DNA of 64,000 nucleotides from Phreatobacter stygius (GTDB taxonomy: Bacteria > Pseudomonadota > Alphaproteobacteria > Rhizobiales > Phreatobacteraceae), in NCBI RefSeq assembly GCF_005144885.1, contig NZ_CP039690.1:3051001-3115000 (forward strand), written 5' to 3'. A program made the translations under genes and the position numbers. Position 1 is the first letter of the stretch. Each line of letters begins with the position of its first letter. Below are positions 63,562-64,000 of this stretch, one piece after another. The notes beneath the pieces are model-generated. The model made no database searches. It saw only the letters and a list, made by a program, of their open reading frames with translations, and was not told the origin of the DNA.

Positions 63562-64000
63562 TCACATCTGCGCCACTGCGGTCGTCCGCATATGGGCGAT
63601 CAGGAATTCGGTGAACACCTTGATCTTGACCGGCAGCCGCCGCTTGTCCTGATAGGCGATATTCATGGTCAGCGGCGGCAGGTCCCAGTCGTCGAGGATG
63701 ACCTTGAGCCGGCCGGCGGCGATCTCGTCATGGACGATATAGAGCGGCTGGATCAGGATGCCGTGGCCGGCAACCGCGGCGGCCCGGATGATCTGCCCGT
63801 CATTGCTGTCGAGCACGCTGGTGATCCGCACGTGCCGGGATGACGCGCCCTTTTTCAGGTGCAGCACATAGGGGTCGTTGGCGAGGTTGTAGACCAGCAT
63901 GTCGTGGCTCGCGAGCTCGTCGGGCGCGGTTGGCGTGCCGCGCCGGGCGAGATAGTCCGGCGCGGCCGCCAGCACGCGCCGCGTCCGGCTCAGCCGGCGC
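63562..64000 (-). CDS. LysR-family regulator, C-terminal part (cut by window edge)
   Basis: The last ~145 codons of a LysR regulator reading leftward from the right edge. It reads RRLSRTRRVLAAAPDYLARRG, PDELASHDMLVYNLANDPYV, IIRAAAVAGHGILIQPLYIV and DWDLPPLTMNIAYQDKRRLP, the effector domain of the CrgA/DmlR-type LysR group. The HTH lies beyond the window. It is convergent with the gamma-glutamyltransferase-like gene (7-bp gap). Confidence 0.9.
   Translation of the reverse strand, partial: RRLSRTRRVLAAAPDYLARRGTPTAPDELASHDMLVYNLANDPYVLHLKKGASSRHVRITSVLDSNDGQIIRAAAVAGHGILIQPLYIVHDEIAAGRLKVILDDWDLPPLTMNIAYQDKRRLPVKIKVFTEFLIAHMRTTAVAQM

Noticed and set aside
1-64000. tRNA, rRNA or known riboswitch
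   Set aside because: No cloverleaf, rRNA segment or recognisable riboswitch core was found on reading; in particular no glycine or THF riboswitch was evident before the sarcosine genes. A covariance-model search would be needed to exclude weak cases.

Overview
The window is GC-rich (by eye about two thirds G+C) alphaproteobacterial DNA, most consistent with a metabolically versatile Hyphomicrobiales (Rhizobiales) soil or water bacterium. The grounds are the very high GC at third codon positions, three branched-chain-amino-acid-type (Liv) ABC uptake systems, two Bug/TctC solute-binding proteins, and a dctA control region whose DctD site and sigma-54 promoter look like those of rhizobia. No rRNA, tRNA or CRISPR was seen. 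Nearly everything concerns uptake and catabolism of small carbon and nitrogen compounds; the accessory material is small (one IS, two toxin-antitoxin pairs, a papain-like/ankyrin locus).

Layout. 1-2728 (-): four genes of one Liv transporter, cut at the left edge. 3028-19061: a sarcosine-utilisation locus with a GlxA/GbdR-like AraC regulator, a complete second Liv transporter (-), and, divergently, a dipeptidase-like protein, a V4R/DUF5943 protein, heterotetrameric sarcosine oxidase soxBDAG, serine deaminase and glyA (+). Together these would import an N-methylated amine or amino acid, demethylate it to glycine plus methylene-THF, combine the two into serine and deaminate serine to pyruvate. 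Three tandem 15-bp repeats lie in the divergent control region. 19172-24672: small unknown genes, a TacA/TacT pair, GST, VOC protein, a papain-like enzyme and an exported ankyrin protein with a duplicated 3' end. 25144-26850: chemoreceptor. 26967-34979: LysR regulator, DUF1932 dehydrogenase, LigI-like lactonase and Bug protein (+), then galC, galB and galD (-), the lower 4,5-meta-cleavage pathway of gallate/protocatechuate, with an IS4-type element between the two arms. 35104-39072: a luciferase-like monooxygenase plus flavin reductase behind a good sigma-54 promoter with an upstream palindrome, convergent with an AcoR-like sigma-54 activator. 39831-41386: a BrnT/BrnA pair inside a direct repeat of a neighbouring gene's 3' end, plus small unknown genes.

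41450-55833: an acyl-CoA pathway. An IclR regulator, a CitE-like lyase (frameshifted), MaoC hydratase, alpha-methylacyl-CoA racemase-like protein, acetyl-CoA hydrolase/transferase, acyl-CoA dehydrogenase and a class III CoA-transferase (-) lie opposite an operon of aldehyde dehydrogenase, SDR and a complete third Liv transporter (+). The set fits import and oxidation of a branched alcohol, aldehyde or acid through CoA thioesters ending in a lyase. 55866-60684: dctD and dctB (-) and dctA (+), with two DctD sites and a consensus sigma-54 promoter, but dctA carries a one-base deletion. 60804-64000: paired palindromic operators, a Bug protein, a gamma-glutamyltransferase-like hydrolase and a LysR gene cut by the right edge.

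The most unusual observations are (i) two unrelated cassettes (papain-like gene; brnTA) each bracketed by a partial direct copy of a neighbour's 3' end, (ii) the sigma-54-controlled flavin monooxygenase unit, (iii) two toxin-antitoxin promoters whose predicted start site falls on the start codon, and (iv) one-base frameshifts in dctA and the citE-like gene despite otherwise intact sequence.
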